A stretch of DNA of 27,582 nucleotides, taken from WSXY01 sp038325105 (GTDB lineage Bacteria > Actinomycetota > Coriobacteriia > Anaerosomatales > Anaerosomataceae). Location: assembly GCA_038325105.1 (NCBI GenBank), contig JBBQIR010000026.1, forward strand, positions 1-27,582, written 5' to 3'. A model generated the notes under the pieces. It was not told the DNA's origin. It saw only the letters and a program-made list of their open reading frames with translations, and searched no databases. This document shows positions 6,987 through 14,341 of the stretch, piece after piece. Both the position numbers and the translations under genes were made by a program. Position 1 is the stretch's first letter; each line of letters opens with the position of its first letter.

Positions 6987-8339
6987 CTAAAGTCCCGTGC
7001 TCGCGCGCATGAGCGCGAGCACTGCGTTGGCGGGGAAGTGCGAGAAAAGCGCACCGCAGCACGCGAAGATGTAGTCGCGGTCGAGAACGACTTGCGCATC
7101 GGCGGGCGGCAGCAATCTGTCGCTTGCCGAGGAGCCCGCGCGCACCGCCTCGAGCGCCTCTATGCCGCCCGGCAGGCGCGTGAGCGCGCCGCCAGTACCG
7201 ACTATCAGGCGGCAGGCGGTGAGGTCGCGGCCGCGGGCGACGGTTTTACGGCCGCTTGGCGTGTAGAGGTGCGAGAGGTGGCCGGCGTGGCGCTCGACGG
7301 CGGTGAGGGTTGCTATGCGCGCGAGTGCGGCCGCCGCAGCGATCTCTGTGGGCGTGAGCGGGATCGCGGGCGGGAGCGGATCGGGTCGCTCGGCGGGCGG
7401 CAGCAACTCGGCCACGTGTGCGGCGCTCACGAAGGTGCCGAGATCACCCTCGACGGTGCGCTTCGAGTGCGGCTGCGGCTCGACCGAGATCGCCGCGATC
7501 TCGGGGCTGCCGTCGGTGATCGAATGCACGTCGGAGGTCGCGCCGCCGACATCGACGAGCACTAGGTCACCCACATCGGATGCGAGCAACTCGCTCGCGA
7601 TGAGGACCGCACCCGGTGTGGGGAGGATGCGGCCGGTCACGAAACCGCCGATGCGCTCCATGCCCGGCGCGTGCGTGATGTGCTCCTCGAACGCGTCGTG
7701 GATGACGGCGCGTGCAGGGACGATATCGAGCTCGTCGATGCCCGGGTAGACGTTCGCGGTGACGCGCACGCGGAAGCCGGCGCGCTCAAGCAGCGCGCGG
7801 CATTCCTCGGCCACGACGGAGTTGCCGCCGTAGACGACGATCGGGCGGATGGAGAGCTCGGCGAGCCGCCCCGCGTTGTGAAGCACGACCTCGCTGTCAC
7901 CGCCCTCGACGCCACCCGCGAGCAGGATGAGGCTGGGGTGCACTTCCTCAATGCGCCGCAGGTCGCCGTCGCGCAGCTGGCCCGCAGTGGTGTGCTCGAC
8001 GACCGCGCCAGCGCCAAGCGCCGCCTCGCGCGCGGCTGCCGCCGTCATCTTCTGCGTGAGTCCGTGGACCGTCATGCGCAGTCCGCCCGCCGCCGAGGAG
8101 GTTGCCAGCGTGACGTCGGGCGCAAGCGGCCCGAGCGTCTTCTCGAGCATCGCGCGCGCGGCATCGAGCCCGATGCGCACGTCGCCCTCGGCCACCGTTG
8201 TCGGCGCGAAGCCCTGCCCGAGGAGTCGGGGGGCGGCGTCAGTGCCGCCGTCGCCTGCGAGGCCGTCGAAGGCGCTCACGACCGTCGTCGTCGAGCCGAT
8301 CTCGGCAACGAGGGCGTCGATGCGGCGGGGGGCGCTCAT
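6987..8339 (-). CDS. GlmL/MutL-family ATPase linked to B12-dependent aminomutase
   Basis: A 450-residue member of the MutL/GlmL family (ASKHA-type ATPase, unrelated to mismatch-repair MutL). The phosphate-1 loop is DALVAEIGSTTTVVSAFD near the N-terminus and the phosphate-2 loop is LVLVDVGGATSDVHS in the middle. ILLAGGVEGGDSEVVLHNA and VYGGNSVVAEECRALL are typical family segments. GlmL lies next to glutamate mutase, and its relatives occur beside ornithine aminomutase in fermenters. The proposed role is chaperone or reactivase for the B12 enzyme; this is family inference, not shown here. Its ATG overlaps the hepT TGA as ATGA, so its translation is coupled to the toxin gene inserted between it and oraE. 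Confidence 0.85.
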   Translation of the reverse strand: MSAPRRIDALVAEIGSTTTVVSAFDGLAGDGGTDAAPRLLGQGFAPTTVAEGDVRIGLDAARAMLEKTLGPLAPDVTLATSSAAGGLRMTVHGLTQKMTAAAAREAALGAGAVVEHTTAGQLRDGDLRRIEEVHPSLILLAGGVEGGDSEVVLHNAGRLAELSIRPIVVYGGNSVVAEECRALLERAGFRVRVTANVYPGIDELDIVPARAVIHDAFEEHITHAPGMERIGGFVTGRILPTPGAVLIASELLASDVGDLVLVDVGGATSDVHSITDGSPEIAAISVEPQPHSKRTVEGDLGTFVSAAHVAELLPPAERPDPLPPAIPLTPTEIAAAAALARIATLTAVERHAGHLSHLYTPSGRKTVARGRDLTACRLIVGTGGALTRLPGGIEALEAVRAGSSASDRLLPPADAQVVLDRDYIFACCGALFSHFPANAVLALMRASTGL

Positions 8340-8689
8340 CGCACTTCCTTTCCGTCGAGAATCGTGTGGACGTGTTCGAGCAGGGCCGGAAGCCGTTCCT
8401 GCGCTGTGTTGAACACGAGACGGTCAACGACCTCATCGTATCCATGTGCGAGCACGTTGCGGAATGCGATGGCTTCCGACGCCTCAGGGATGAGTGCGGT
8501 CAGGCCCAGGTCTGCGCGCAGTGCACGGCTCAGCGCCTCGCCCACGATTTCGAACTGACGCTCCACGGCCGACCGGACCATTGGGTCGCTCTCATAGTCG
8601 GCGAGCGAACGACCTTTCAGGAACCGGGCGATCGCCGCACCTGCCTCGATCACGTCCTCAAGTGCGACGAGCGGATCACGCGACCTCAT
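8336..8689 (-). CDS. HepT-type toxin (HEPN domain, DUF86)
   Basis: A 117-residue HEPN-domain protein of the HepT/DUF86 family. The catalytic RX4HXY motif is intact as RNVLAHGY (R77, H82, Y84). The upstream helices (LEDVIEAGAAIARFL, then VRSAVERQFEIVGEAL) are typical. HepT proteins are RNases or toxins neutralised by a paired minimal nucleotidyltransferase that AMPylates a tyrosine near the motif; here Y84 is a good candidate. Its start lies 14 nt inside the 3' end of the upstream nucleotidyltransferase gene, the usual order of the MntA-HepT pair. Its stop overlaps the start of the GlmL-like ATPase gene, which puts a toxin in the middle of a catabolic operon. Confidence 0.88.
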   Translation of the reverse strand: MRSRDPLVALEDVIEAGAAIARFLKGRSLADYESDPMVRSAVERQFEIVGEALSRALRADLGLTALIPEASEAIAFRNVLAHGYDEVVDRLVFNTAQERLPALLEHVHTILDGKEVR

Positions 8690-9173
8690 ATAGCACCACC
8701 TTGGTGCGCTCGAACTCCGCCCTCAGGCGCTGATTACGAAGCGCATCAACCTCGATCAGGTCGACCGCCTTACCCGTGAGCAATTCAAGCTCCGCGCGAA
8801 GGTCGAAGTACCGCGCTGCGTAGCCTTCCGTACGTGGTTCGAACCTCACGAGAAGATCGAGGTCCCGTGGAGTGACCGTCGGCTCCGGTTGCGTCGACGA
8901 GCCGACGAGCGCCGCGTACGTTACACGGTACCGGCGACATGCGTCGATGATCGCGGGTACGAGCGGACGGATGGCCGGGTTCAGGCCGATGGCCTCCGGC
9001 GCGTAGACCGCGGATGTCTCGCGGGCTACCTCTGCCGATGACATCTCCTCGCTAACGAACGCCTCGAGTGCGGCGGCAATCAGCGCGCTGCGCGTGTACC
9101 GCTCACGCTTGGCGAACGCGTCTGCGCGAGCGAGCACGTCCTCGGGCAACGTGATGTTCAGGCGAGTATGCAT
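8676..9173 (-). CDS. Antitoxin: ribbon-helix-helix domain fused to MntA-like nucleotidyltransferase
   Basis: A 165-residue two-domain protein. Residues 1-43 read as a ribbon-helix-helix DNA-binding domain (LNITLPEDVLARADAFAK, then RSALIAAALEAFVSEE). Residues about 70-165 form a minimal nucleotidyltransferase: GSS at 91-93, the catalytic pair RDLDLLV (D104, D106) and VDLIEVDAL, whose D138 fits the third acidic position. The spacing between GS and DXD is one residue longer than the usual GSX10DXD. Most MntA antitoxins lack a DNA-binding domain, so this fusion would make the antitoxin its own repressor. The start ATG 9173 has no ribosome binding site but lies 7 nt from a -10 element (9180-9185), suggesting a leaderless message. 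Confidence 0.87.
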   Translation of the reverse strand: MHTRLNITLPEDVLARADAFAKRERYTRSALIAAALEAFVSEEMSSAEVARETSAVYAPEAIGLNPAIRPLVPAIIDACRRYRVTYAALVGSSTQPEPTVTPRDLDLLVRFEPRTEGYAARYFDLRAELELLTGKAVDLIEVDALRNQRLRAEFERTKVVLYEVA

Positions 9174-9179
9174 GCCACG

Positions 9180-9218
9180 ATTCTAGCACCAGTGTGTAGC
9201 GATGTGTATGAGTGTGTA
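9180..9218 (-). promoter_or_regulatory. Toxin-antitoxin promoter with three phased TGTGTA repeats
   Basis: TGTGTA occurs at 9193-9198, 9203-9208 and 9213-9218, exactly 10 bp apart, immediately upstream of the RHH-antitoxin gene. Read on the minus strand, the middle copy (TACACA) serves as a -35, 17 nt before a -10 TAGAAT (9185-9180), and transcription would begin at or next to the A of the ATG at 9173. Helically phased short repeats over a promoter are what a ribbon-helix-helix repressor would bind. This gives the inserted module its own promoter inside the ornithine operon. Confidence 0.6.
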
Positions 9219-9226
9219 CTCACGCC

Positions 9227-11437
9227 CTATATCCCGCGTTCGCGCATCGCCTTCACGATGAAACTGGCGACATCGATGCCCTTCGTCCTGCGACCGAATC
9301 CGGCGTCCATGCCCCAGCTGCAGGCGAGTTCGTCGGTCACCTGCGTACCACCGCTGATGAGCAGCAGCTTGTCTCGGACGCCCTTCTCGGCAGCGAGGTC
9401 GGCGAGCTTCTCCATATTGTCGCGATGCATGTCGCCGTGGGTGATGATCGTTGAGATGAGGACCGCGCTTGCTGCGTGCTCGATTGCGGCGTCGAGCAGC
9501 TTCTCGATCGGTACCGACGTGCCGAGGTACGTGATGCCGAAGCCCCACTTCTCGAGTCCGCCGTGCTTGATGTCGATGATCTCGCGCATGCCGACCGAGT
9601 GCTCGTCCTCGCCGACCGTAGCCGCCACCACGCGCAGTCCGCGCTCGTGCACGAACTCGCGGATCTCCTCGTCGGTAAGGACTTCGGGCGGCTCGGGGAT
9701 GACGAGCGTGGTCGGGTCGATCGCGACGTCGATGCGGCCCTTGATCTCCACGAGCGTGCCCTCGGCGGGATGCATTACCTGCCGGTGGATGACCTCGGGA
9801 TCCTTGAGGTTCATCGCGCGGCCGATCTCGAGCGCCGCGGCCTCGGCCACGCGTTCTGAGGCGGGGAGGAACATCGTGACGGCCACGATGCCGTCGCCGG
9901 CCCACTCGACTTCAGGCGTGATGAGGTCGCGCTCGCGCTGCTCGGCGGTTGCCGCCAGACGGGTGTTCACGTTGTCTTCGGGGTCGAGCTCGTCGGTGTA
10001 GGGGACCATCGTGTCGTCGCAGAGCGTGCAGCCGCCGATGAGGTCGCACGCGTGCTCGACGCCCTCGGGCAGGTGGTTCTCGCCGAAGTGGTGGCAGACC
10101 GGCGCGAGGTAGTCATCGGCGCGCGGCACGATGGTGTCCACGGCGACGCCGCCGTCCGAGCAGCGTGCGATGCCGTCGTCGTGCGTTTCGGGGTACTCAC
10201 CGGAGTCCACGAAGTACGCATCCTCGACGCCGGCGAAGTAGCCGCCGTCTGCGATCATCGCTTCGAGGAAGAGCACCGCGCGCTCCTTGAGCTCACGGAT
10301 GCGACTCTTGAGCTCGGGGTTCTCGCGATCGATCTTCACCATCTCGCGCAGGCCGTCCATGCCCACAAGCGACTGCTTCGCCGTGTTCACGGCGGCCACG
10401 TTGTTGTAGTGCCAAGGCACGTTGCGTCCTTCGTCGGGCGTGATCGTCGACTGGATATCGGCCGAGGTCAGCCGCGAGATCATGAGGTTCATCACGTGCG
10501 AGACAGTGGCGTCGCGTCCTTCGGACTCCATGTAGCGGGTGTTCTGCTGCGCGCGCATCTTGTACTGGCCGAAGAGGTCGCGGAGCGCGATGGCGTAGGG
10601 GAGGTCCATGCGCATGCACGGTGCAGGTGCGGCGTCCGGCGGCACGGTGGAAAGCGCGATGCTCTCCTTGGCCATGCCGACTGACTCGGAAAACGCGCAG
10701 TTGATGGCGTGCTGCACCAACAGTTCCGGCATGACCTTCCACGCCTTCACGGCGGTTGCGTTCGCGTTGTGCGCGCCGTCGATCTGGAGCATGCCGACCG
10801 AGGCCATGACGTGCTTGGCAACGGCGGCGTCCACGAAGCTGCGGTACATGTTGATGTTGCGGTAGAGGATGTTGTACTGCGGATCCTGGTGGGCGCCGTT
10901 GACGCCCTCCTCGGCGAACATGACGGCCATCTCGGGACCGGCCACGCCGCTCACGTAGCTGTGGAAGTTGATGGGGCGGCCGACCTCGTCCTCGATGAGG
11001 TCGAGCGCACGGCGCGTGAGGCGCAGCTGCTTGCGCGTGATCGCGATGCCACCGACGCCCTCCGGCGTGCCCTCGAGGAGGCCGTCCATGTGCGACTGCC
11101 CGGCGGTGCGGATGACCATCATGTGGTCGGCGCCGTGCCAGGCGGCCATGCGCATGCGGCGGATGTCGTCTTCGGGCCTGCCCGAGGCGATCTCGGTCGT
11201 GATGACGCAGTCAGGCTGCGGGTCGATGTTGTCGAAGTAGTGCGCGGCCGGGAGCGGAATGCTGTTGGCGAGACCCTTCGAGGTCTCGTGGTAGGTGAAC
11301 TCGTAGAGGCGCTGACCCGGAACCTGCTCGCGCCAGTGCCAGGCGCTGCGGCGGGGGCGATAGGTGTCGAGACCGTCGAGCAGGGCCGCGACGTCGAGCT
11401 TCTCGTTCGGATCGAGCGGCTTCAGGCGATCGCTCAT
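9227..11437 (-). CDS. oraE: D-ornithine 4,5-aminomutase large subunit, B12- and PLP-dependent
   Basis: A 736-residue protein, close to the length of clostridial OraE. Start ATG 11437 overlaps the oraS TGA as ATGA; the frame extending to 11536 is a shadow of oraS. The bulk forms the TIM-barrel part (PGQRLYEFTYHETSKGLANS near the start). The C-terminal Rossmann domain holds the base-off B12 motif DEHSVG, with H613 as the cobalt ligand, and DIKHGG with K624 as the probable PLP-anchoring lysine. Both are offset by five from H618 and K629 of the Clostridium sticklandii enzyme as I recall them. With OraS it moves the 5-amino group of D-ornithine to C4, giving 2,4-diaminopentanoate. In the cell it needs adenosylcobalamin, which links it to the metal transporter next door. 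Confidence 0.95.
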   Translation of the reverse strand: MSDRLKPLDPNEKLDVAALLDGLDTYRPRRSAWHWREQVPGQRLYEFTYHETSKGLANSIPLPAAHYFDNIDPQPDCVITTEIASGRPEDDIRRMRMAAWHGADHMMVIRTAGQSHMDGLLEGTPEGVGGIAITRKQLRLTRRALDLIEDEVGRPINFHSYVSGVAGPEMAVMFAEEGVNGAHQDPQYNILYRNINMYRSFVDAAVAKHVMASVGMLQIDGAHNANATAVKAWKVMPELLVQHAINCAFSESVGMAKESIALSTVPPDAAPAPCMRMDLPYAIALRDLFGQYKMRAQQNTRYMESEGRDATVSHVMNLMISRLTSADIQSTITPDEGRNVPWHYNNVAAVNTAKQSLVGMDGLREMVKIDRENPELKSRIRELKERAVLFLEAMIADGGYFAGVEDAYFVDSGEYPETHDDGIARCSDGGVAVDTIVPRADDYLAPVCHHFGENHLPEGVEHACDLIGGCTLCDDTMVPYTDELDPEDNVNTRLAATAEQRERDLITPEVEWAGDGIVAVTMFLPASERVAEAAALEIGRAMNLKDPEVIHRQVMHPAEGTLVEIKGRIDVAIDPTTLVIPEPPEVLTDEEIREFVHERGLRVVAATVGEDEHSVGMREIIDIKHGGLEKWGFGITYLGTSVPIEKLLDAAIEHAASAVLISTIITHGDMHRDNMEKLADLAAEKGVRDKLLLISGGTQVTDELACSWGMDAGFGRRTKGIDVASFIVKAMRERGI

Positions 11438-11796
11438 TTCGCACCGCCCCACTTCGCGTCGGGCGTTTCCCAGCCTTCGCCTGCCGCGAGTTTCGCAGCG
11501 GCGGCTGGCGCGTCGCACGACCACGCCTGCATGCACACAAGCAGCACATGCCCCGCACCATGGCCGAGGAGCCCGCGTTTCTCACACTCGCTCACAACCG
11601 CCATGCAGGTGCGCGAGTCGATGCCCATGCGCATCAGCACGCTGCGCTCGATCGACGGCGACGTGTGCGTGCGAGCCAGCTCGACGAGCGGATCCACACA
11701 CTGCTTCGAGAGATCCCAGAAGCGCGCCTCGAGGGCTTCATCCGAGAAACCCTGTAGGTGTTCCCGGGCGTCTCGGAAGGTGTCTTCGCGTGCCAC
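11434..11796 (-). CDS. oraS: D-ornithine 4,5-aminomutase small subunit
   Basis: A 120-residue protein, matching the usual OraS size (about 120). Recognisable segments are FWDLSKQCVDPLVELARTHTS, IERSVLMRMGIDS and GHGAGHVLLVCMQAW. It partners OraE in the heterodimeric B12/PLP aminomutase. The start is GTG 11796 with CTCCT on the plus strand (AGGAG in the sense strand) six bases ahead. It is the first gene of the oraS-oraE-toxin/antitoxin-GlmL-orr operon, and its promoter region (11812-11871) shares a bipartite motif with that of ord. Confidence 0.93.
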   Translation of the reverse strand: MAREDTFRDAREHLQGFSDEALEARFWDLSKQCVDPLVELARTHTSPSIERSVLMRMGIDSRTCMAVVSECEKRGLLGHGAGHVLLVCMQAWSCDAPAAAAKLAAGEGWETPDAKWGGAK

Positions 11797-11811
11797 AACG
11801 CGCTCCTATCC

Positions 11812-11871
11812 CTGCAGTGTATGCAGAACCGAACACCAATCATGCAAGCATAGCGTTGCGCGGTGTTCGGT
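11812..11871 (-). promoter_or_regulatory. oraS promoter/operator region
   Basis: On the minus strand TTGCATG (11847-11841) and TTCTGCATA (11828-11820) are separated by 12 nt, which places a TTGCAT -35-like box 17-18 nt from an ATA-containing -10-like box about 23 nt ahead of the start codon. Inverted repeat arms ACCGAACACC (11828-11837) and GGTGTTCGGT (11862-11871) flank TTGCATG, and CTGCA-GTGTA-TGCAG (11812-11826) overlaps the downstream box. The same pair of boxes at the same spacing precedes ord. This region also follows the cbiM/nikMN stop, so the 10-bp stem could additionally act as a terminator hairpin, but no T-run is seen. Confidence 0.6.
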
Positions 11872-11881
11872 GCGAGGGGCA

Positions 11882-12877
11882 CTACTCCGAGGATGTACTG
11901 GCGGTACCCCGGCGTTTCAGTACGATACCGACGAACGCCGCGACTGCAAGTGTGAGACCGCCTCCGACGAGACCCGAGAGGCTCGTGTCGGCTCGGGTGC
12001 CGTTGCCGTAGTCCGGCAGCAGGGCGGTCTTCTCCTGAACTGCCTCCGAGGCGTCGTGGACGGCCGATCCGGCCCCCTCGATCTCCTCGACACCGGTGAC
12101 TGCTGCAATCGACCACTCGAGGCCGTCGGGATTCGCGGAGGCAAACCACGAGAGCGCCCCGCCGGCAACGATGGCCGCTAGCAGCAGGCCCGCGAGAAGC
12201 TGGCTCAGGTCGAGCCCCTCGAACGTGCGTCGGGCCGAGACGCGGTCGAGCAGTTCCGGGCGGGCGCTCTTGACGAAAAGCACCACACCGGCGGTGACGA
12301 GGCCTTCCACGATGCCGATTGCGAGGTGGATAGGGAGCATAGCCGCGACGAACGTCCCGAAGGGCAGTTCACTGATGCCCGACGCGGTCGTCTCGAGCAC
12401 GACGCCCAGCGCGCCGAGCAGCAGACTCGTCACGGCCGCCGCCATCGCCCCGGCGACGAGCCGGTTACGCGACGGATCGCTTCCGACGATGCGCTTGTAA
12501 ATGAGCGGGTAGGCGATGAATGCCGGGATGAAGCCGAGGTTGAAGATGTTGGCGCCAAGCGCGAGCAGCCCCCCGTCCGCGAAGAAGAGCGCCTGCACCC
12601 CAAGCACCGACGCCATCACAAGAAACGCCGCGTACGGCCCGAGCAACACGGCGAGGATCATGCCTCCGCCGAGGTGGCCGCTCGAGCCGGTCCCCGGAAT
12701 CGAGAAGTTGAGCATCTGCGAGGCGAAGATGAACGCGCCGAGCACACCCATGAGCGGGATCTTGCTCTGGTCGAGGTCCTCTTTGACCTTTTTCGCGCAG
12801 TAGACGGCAATGCCGCCTGTTGCGACAAGCATCGTTCCCCCGACTGCCGGCGAAATGAGTGCGTCGGCCATGTGCAT
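11882..12877 (-). CDS. ECF nickel/cobalt transporter substrate-binding permease, CbiM/NikM fused to a PDGLE (N-type) domain
   Basis: A 331-residue membrane protein. MHMADALIS at the N-terminus and PGTGSSGHLGGG (His68) match the metal site of CbiM/NikM proteins, where the N-terminal amine, His2 and a His near 67 bind the metal. About six or seven membrane segments cover residues 12-220. A C-terminal extension carries ANPDGLEWS (PDGLE domain) between two further membrane segments, so the M and N components are fused. It is the substrate-capturing subunit of an energy-coupling-factor transporter with CbiQ and CbiO, encoded divergently across the way. Start ATG 12877 is preceded by AGGGGA. Sequence alone does not separate Ni from Co; the adjacent nikR favours nickel, while the surrounding B12-dependent pathway favours cobalt. 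Confidence 0.9.
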   Translation of the reverse strand: MHMADALISPAVGGTMLVATGGIAVYCAKKVKEDLDQSKIPLMGVLGAFIFASQMLNFSIPGTGSSGHLGGGMILAVLLGPYAAFLVMASVLGVQALFFADGGLLALGANIFNLGFIPAFIAYPLIYKRIVGSDPSRNRLVAGAMAAAVTSLLLGALGVVLETTASGISELPFGTFVAAMLPIHLAIGIVEGLVTAGVVLFVKSARPELLDRVSARRTFEGLDLSQLLAGLLLAAIVAGGALSWFASANPDGLEWSIAAVTGVEEIEGAGSAVHDASEAVQEKTALLPDYGNGTRADTSLSGLVGGGLTLAVAAFVGIVLKRRGTASTSSE

Positions 12878-12930
12878 AGTTTCGTCCCCTAGATCCGTGA
12901 CGGGCGATGCGGCCTGGTGTTCTTCTCCAC

Positions 12931-12957
12931 GTGTTACGACCCAGCAATTCGTGCTAC
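12931..12957. promoter_or_regulatory. Candidate NikR operator in the cbiM/nikMN-nikR divergent region
   Basis: GTGTTAC (12931-12937), 13 nt, then GTGCTAC (12951-12957). The layout resembles the GTGTTAC-N13/14-GTAACAC operator reported for NikR of several non-enteric bacteria, as I recall it. The left half is exact and the right half matches four of seven positions. It lies between the divergent transporter and regulator genes, where autoregulation by NikR is expected. No other strong element was seen in 12878-13097, and no cobalamin-riboswitch core was recognised. Confidence 0.5.
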
Positions 12958-13097
12958 TCTTCCGTTAAACCGTAGGGCGGGAAAAACCGCACGTCAAGGG
13001 TATTGTCGCAATTCGCACCTACTGGTCCGGGGGTGTGCGGCACGTGCGATGGAAGCCCCATCGGCGTAGCACGAATCGACTACGAAGGGGGCCATCA

Positions 13098-13517
13098 ATG
13101 CCCGAGGTCGTCAGGTTCGGTATCTCTGCTGACGAGCGTCTGCTCGAGAAGTTCGACGCGCTCATTGCCGAGAAAGGCTACGTGAACCGCTCCGAGGCGG
13201 TGCGGGATCTGATTCGTAACGCCCTTGTAGAAGAGCAGTGGACGGTTGGCGACGAGGAGGCGGTCGGCACGGTCACGCTCGTCTACGACCACCATTCGAG
13301 CGACCTCGGCGACAAGCTCACCGAGCACCAGCACTCACACCACGAGGTCATCGTCTCGACGCTGCACATACACATGGATGCTCACCATTGCCTGGAGGTC
13401 GTCGTGTTGCGCGGTCCCGGGCGCGAGATCAAGCGCATCGCCGACGAACTGATCGGCACGAAAGGTGTGAAGCACGGTAAGTTCGTGGCGAGCACGACCG
13501 GCGAAGGCCTCGTGTAG
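13098..13517 (+). CDS. nikR: Nickel-responsive transcriptional regulator NikR
   Basis: A 139-residue protein of standard NikR length. Residues 1-45 are the ribbon-helix-helix domain (VRFGISADERLLEKFDALIA, then NRSEAVRDLIRN). The C-terminal ACT-like metal domain has VSTLHIHMDAHHCLEVVVLRG. H79, H90, H92 and C98 fall at the positions of the E. coli high-affinity nickel ligands (H76, H87, H89, C95), so metal binding should be intact. ATG 13098 follows GAAGGGGG. It is transcribed with cbiQ and cbiO and divergently from the CbiM/NikMN gene. Nickel-bound NikR would be expected to repress the transporter genes. Confidence 0.92.
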   Translation: MPEVVRFGISADERLLEKFDALIAEKGYVNRSEAVRDLIRNALVEEQWTVGDEEAVGTVTLVYDHHSSDLGDKLTEHQHSHHEVIVSTLHIHMDAHHCLEVVVLRGPGREIKRIADELIGTKGVKHGKFVASTTGEGLV

Positions 13518-13528
13518 GCGGCCTCGCG

Positions 13529-14341
13529 GTGAGCACACTCGAACAAGGGCTCTACGAGCTCGGACGTCTCGACCAGGCGGCATGTGCCGACACGCCGGTG
13601 CACCGCATCGATCCCCGCGCCAAAGTGATCACGACGCTCCTGTTCATCGTGTGCGTCGTCTCGTTCGGCAAGTACGATGTGCTCCCGATGCTGCCGTTCG
13701 CGCTCTTTCCGATCGCTCTGGCGTCCGAGGGCGGGCTGTCCCTCGAACTCATCGGGAAGCGGCTGCTCGTTGCGGCGCCGTTCGCGGTCTTCGTCGGCAT
13801 CTTCAACCCGCTCTTCGACCGCGAGATCATCGCCCGCATCGGGTCGCTCGCAATCTCCGGCGGGTGGGTGTCGTACGCGTCGATTCTCGTCCGGTTCGTG
13901 CTCACGGTGGGTGCCGCGCTGGTCCTCGTGGGAACGACGCGCTTCAACGACGTCGTGCTCGCACTCGAGCGCCTCGGCATGCCCGACGTCCTTGCCACGC
14001 AGTTCCTGCTCCTCTATCGCTACATCTTCGTTTTGGCCGAGGAGGTCATGCGCATGTCGCGCGCGCGGACGCTGCGCTCGTTCAATGGCCGGGGGATGGG
14101 CATTCGCGTCTACACCCAGATGCTCGGCCAACTGCTCCTGCGCACCTTCGCCCGTGCCGAGCGGATCTACGCCGCGATGCTCGGCCGCGGTTTCGATGGC
14201 CGCGCGCGGTCGTTCCGGCGGCTGTCGTTCTCGGCGCGTGACGCGGTGTTCGTCCTTGGCTGGTGCGGCGCGTTTCTCTCGTTTCGCCTGGTGAACGTCC
14301 CTCAGTTGCTCGGGAGTCTCGTTATGAGGTTGGGATCATGA
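13529..14341 (+). CDS. cbiQ: ECF transporter transmembrane coupling protein CbiQ/NikQ
   Basis: A 270-residue integral membrane protein beginning at GTG 13529. HRIDPRAKVITTLLFIV opens the T-component fold, with hydrophobic segments to about residue 125. The cytoplasmic coupling region SRARTLRSFNGRG and the later AAMLGRGFDGRARSF carry the alanine/arginine/glycine signatures that contact the ATPases. One further membrane segment follows (VFVLGWCGAFLSF). It sits between nikR (11-nt gap) and cbiO (ATGA overlap). It couples ATP hydrolysis by CbiO to metal movement through the CbiM/NikM permease. The symbol reflects family usage; nikQ would be equally valid. Confidence 0.9.
   Translation: MSTLEQGLYELGRLDQAACADTPVHRIDPRAKVITTLLFIVCVVSFGKYDVLPMLPFALFPIALASEGGLSLELIGKRLLVAAPFAVFVGIFNPLFDREIIARIGSLAISGGWVSYASILVRFVLTVGAALVLVGTTRFNDVVLALERLGMPDVLATQFLLLYRYIFVLAEEVMRMSRARTLRSFNGRGMGIRVYTQMLGQLLLRTFARAERIYAAMLGRGFDGRARSFRRLSFSARDAVFVLGWCGAFLSFRLVNVPQLLGSLVMRLGS

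Noticed and set aside
10709..12181. Plus-strand open frame of 490 codons across oraE, oraS and part of cbiM/nikMN
   Set aside because: It spans several well-identified minus-strand genes and has a low-complexity shadow composition typical of GC-rich DNA.
12878..13097. Possible cobalamin riboswitch upstream of the metal transporter or nikR
   Set aside because: No B12-box or conserved core sequences could be recognised on either strand; isolated GAAGCC-like bits are not enough.
13003..13185. Small plus-strand open frame across the nikR start
   Set aside because: Overlaps nikR in another frame and has no ribosome binding site or recognisable sequence.
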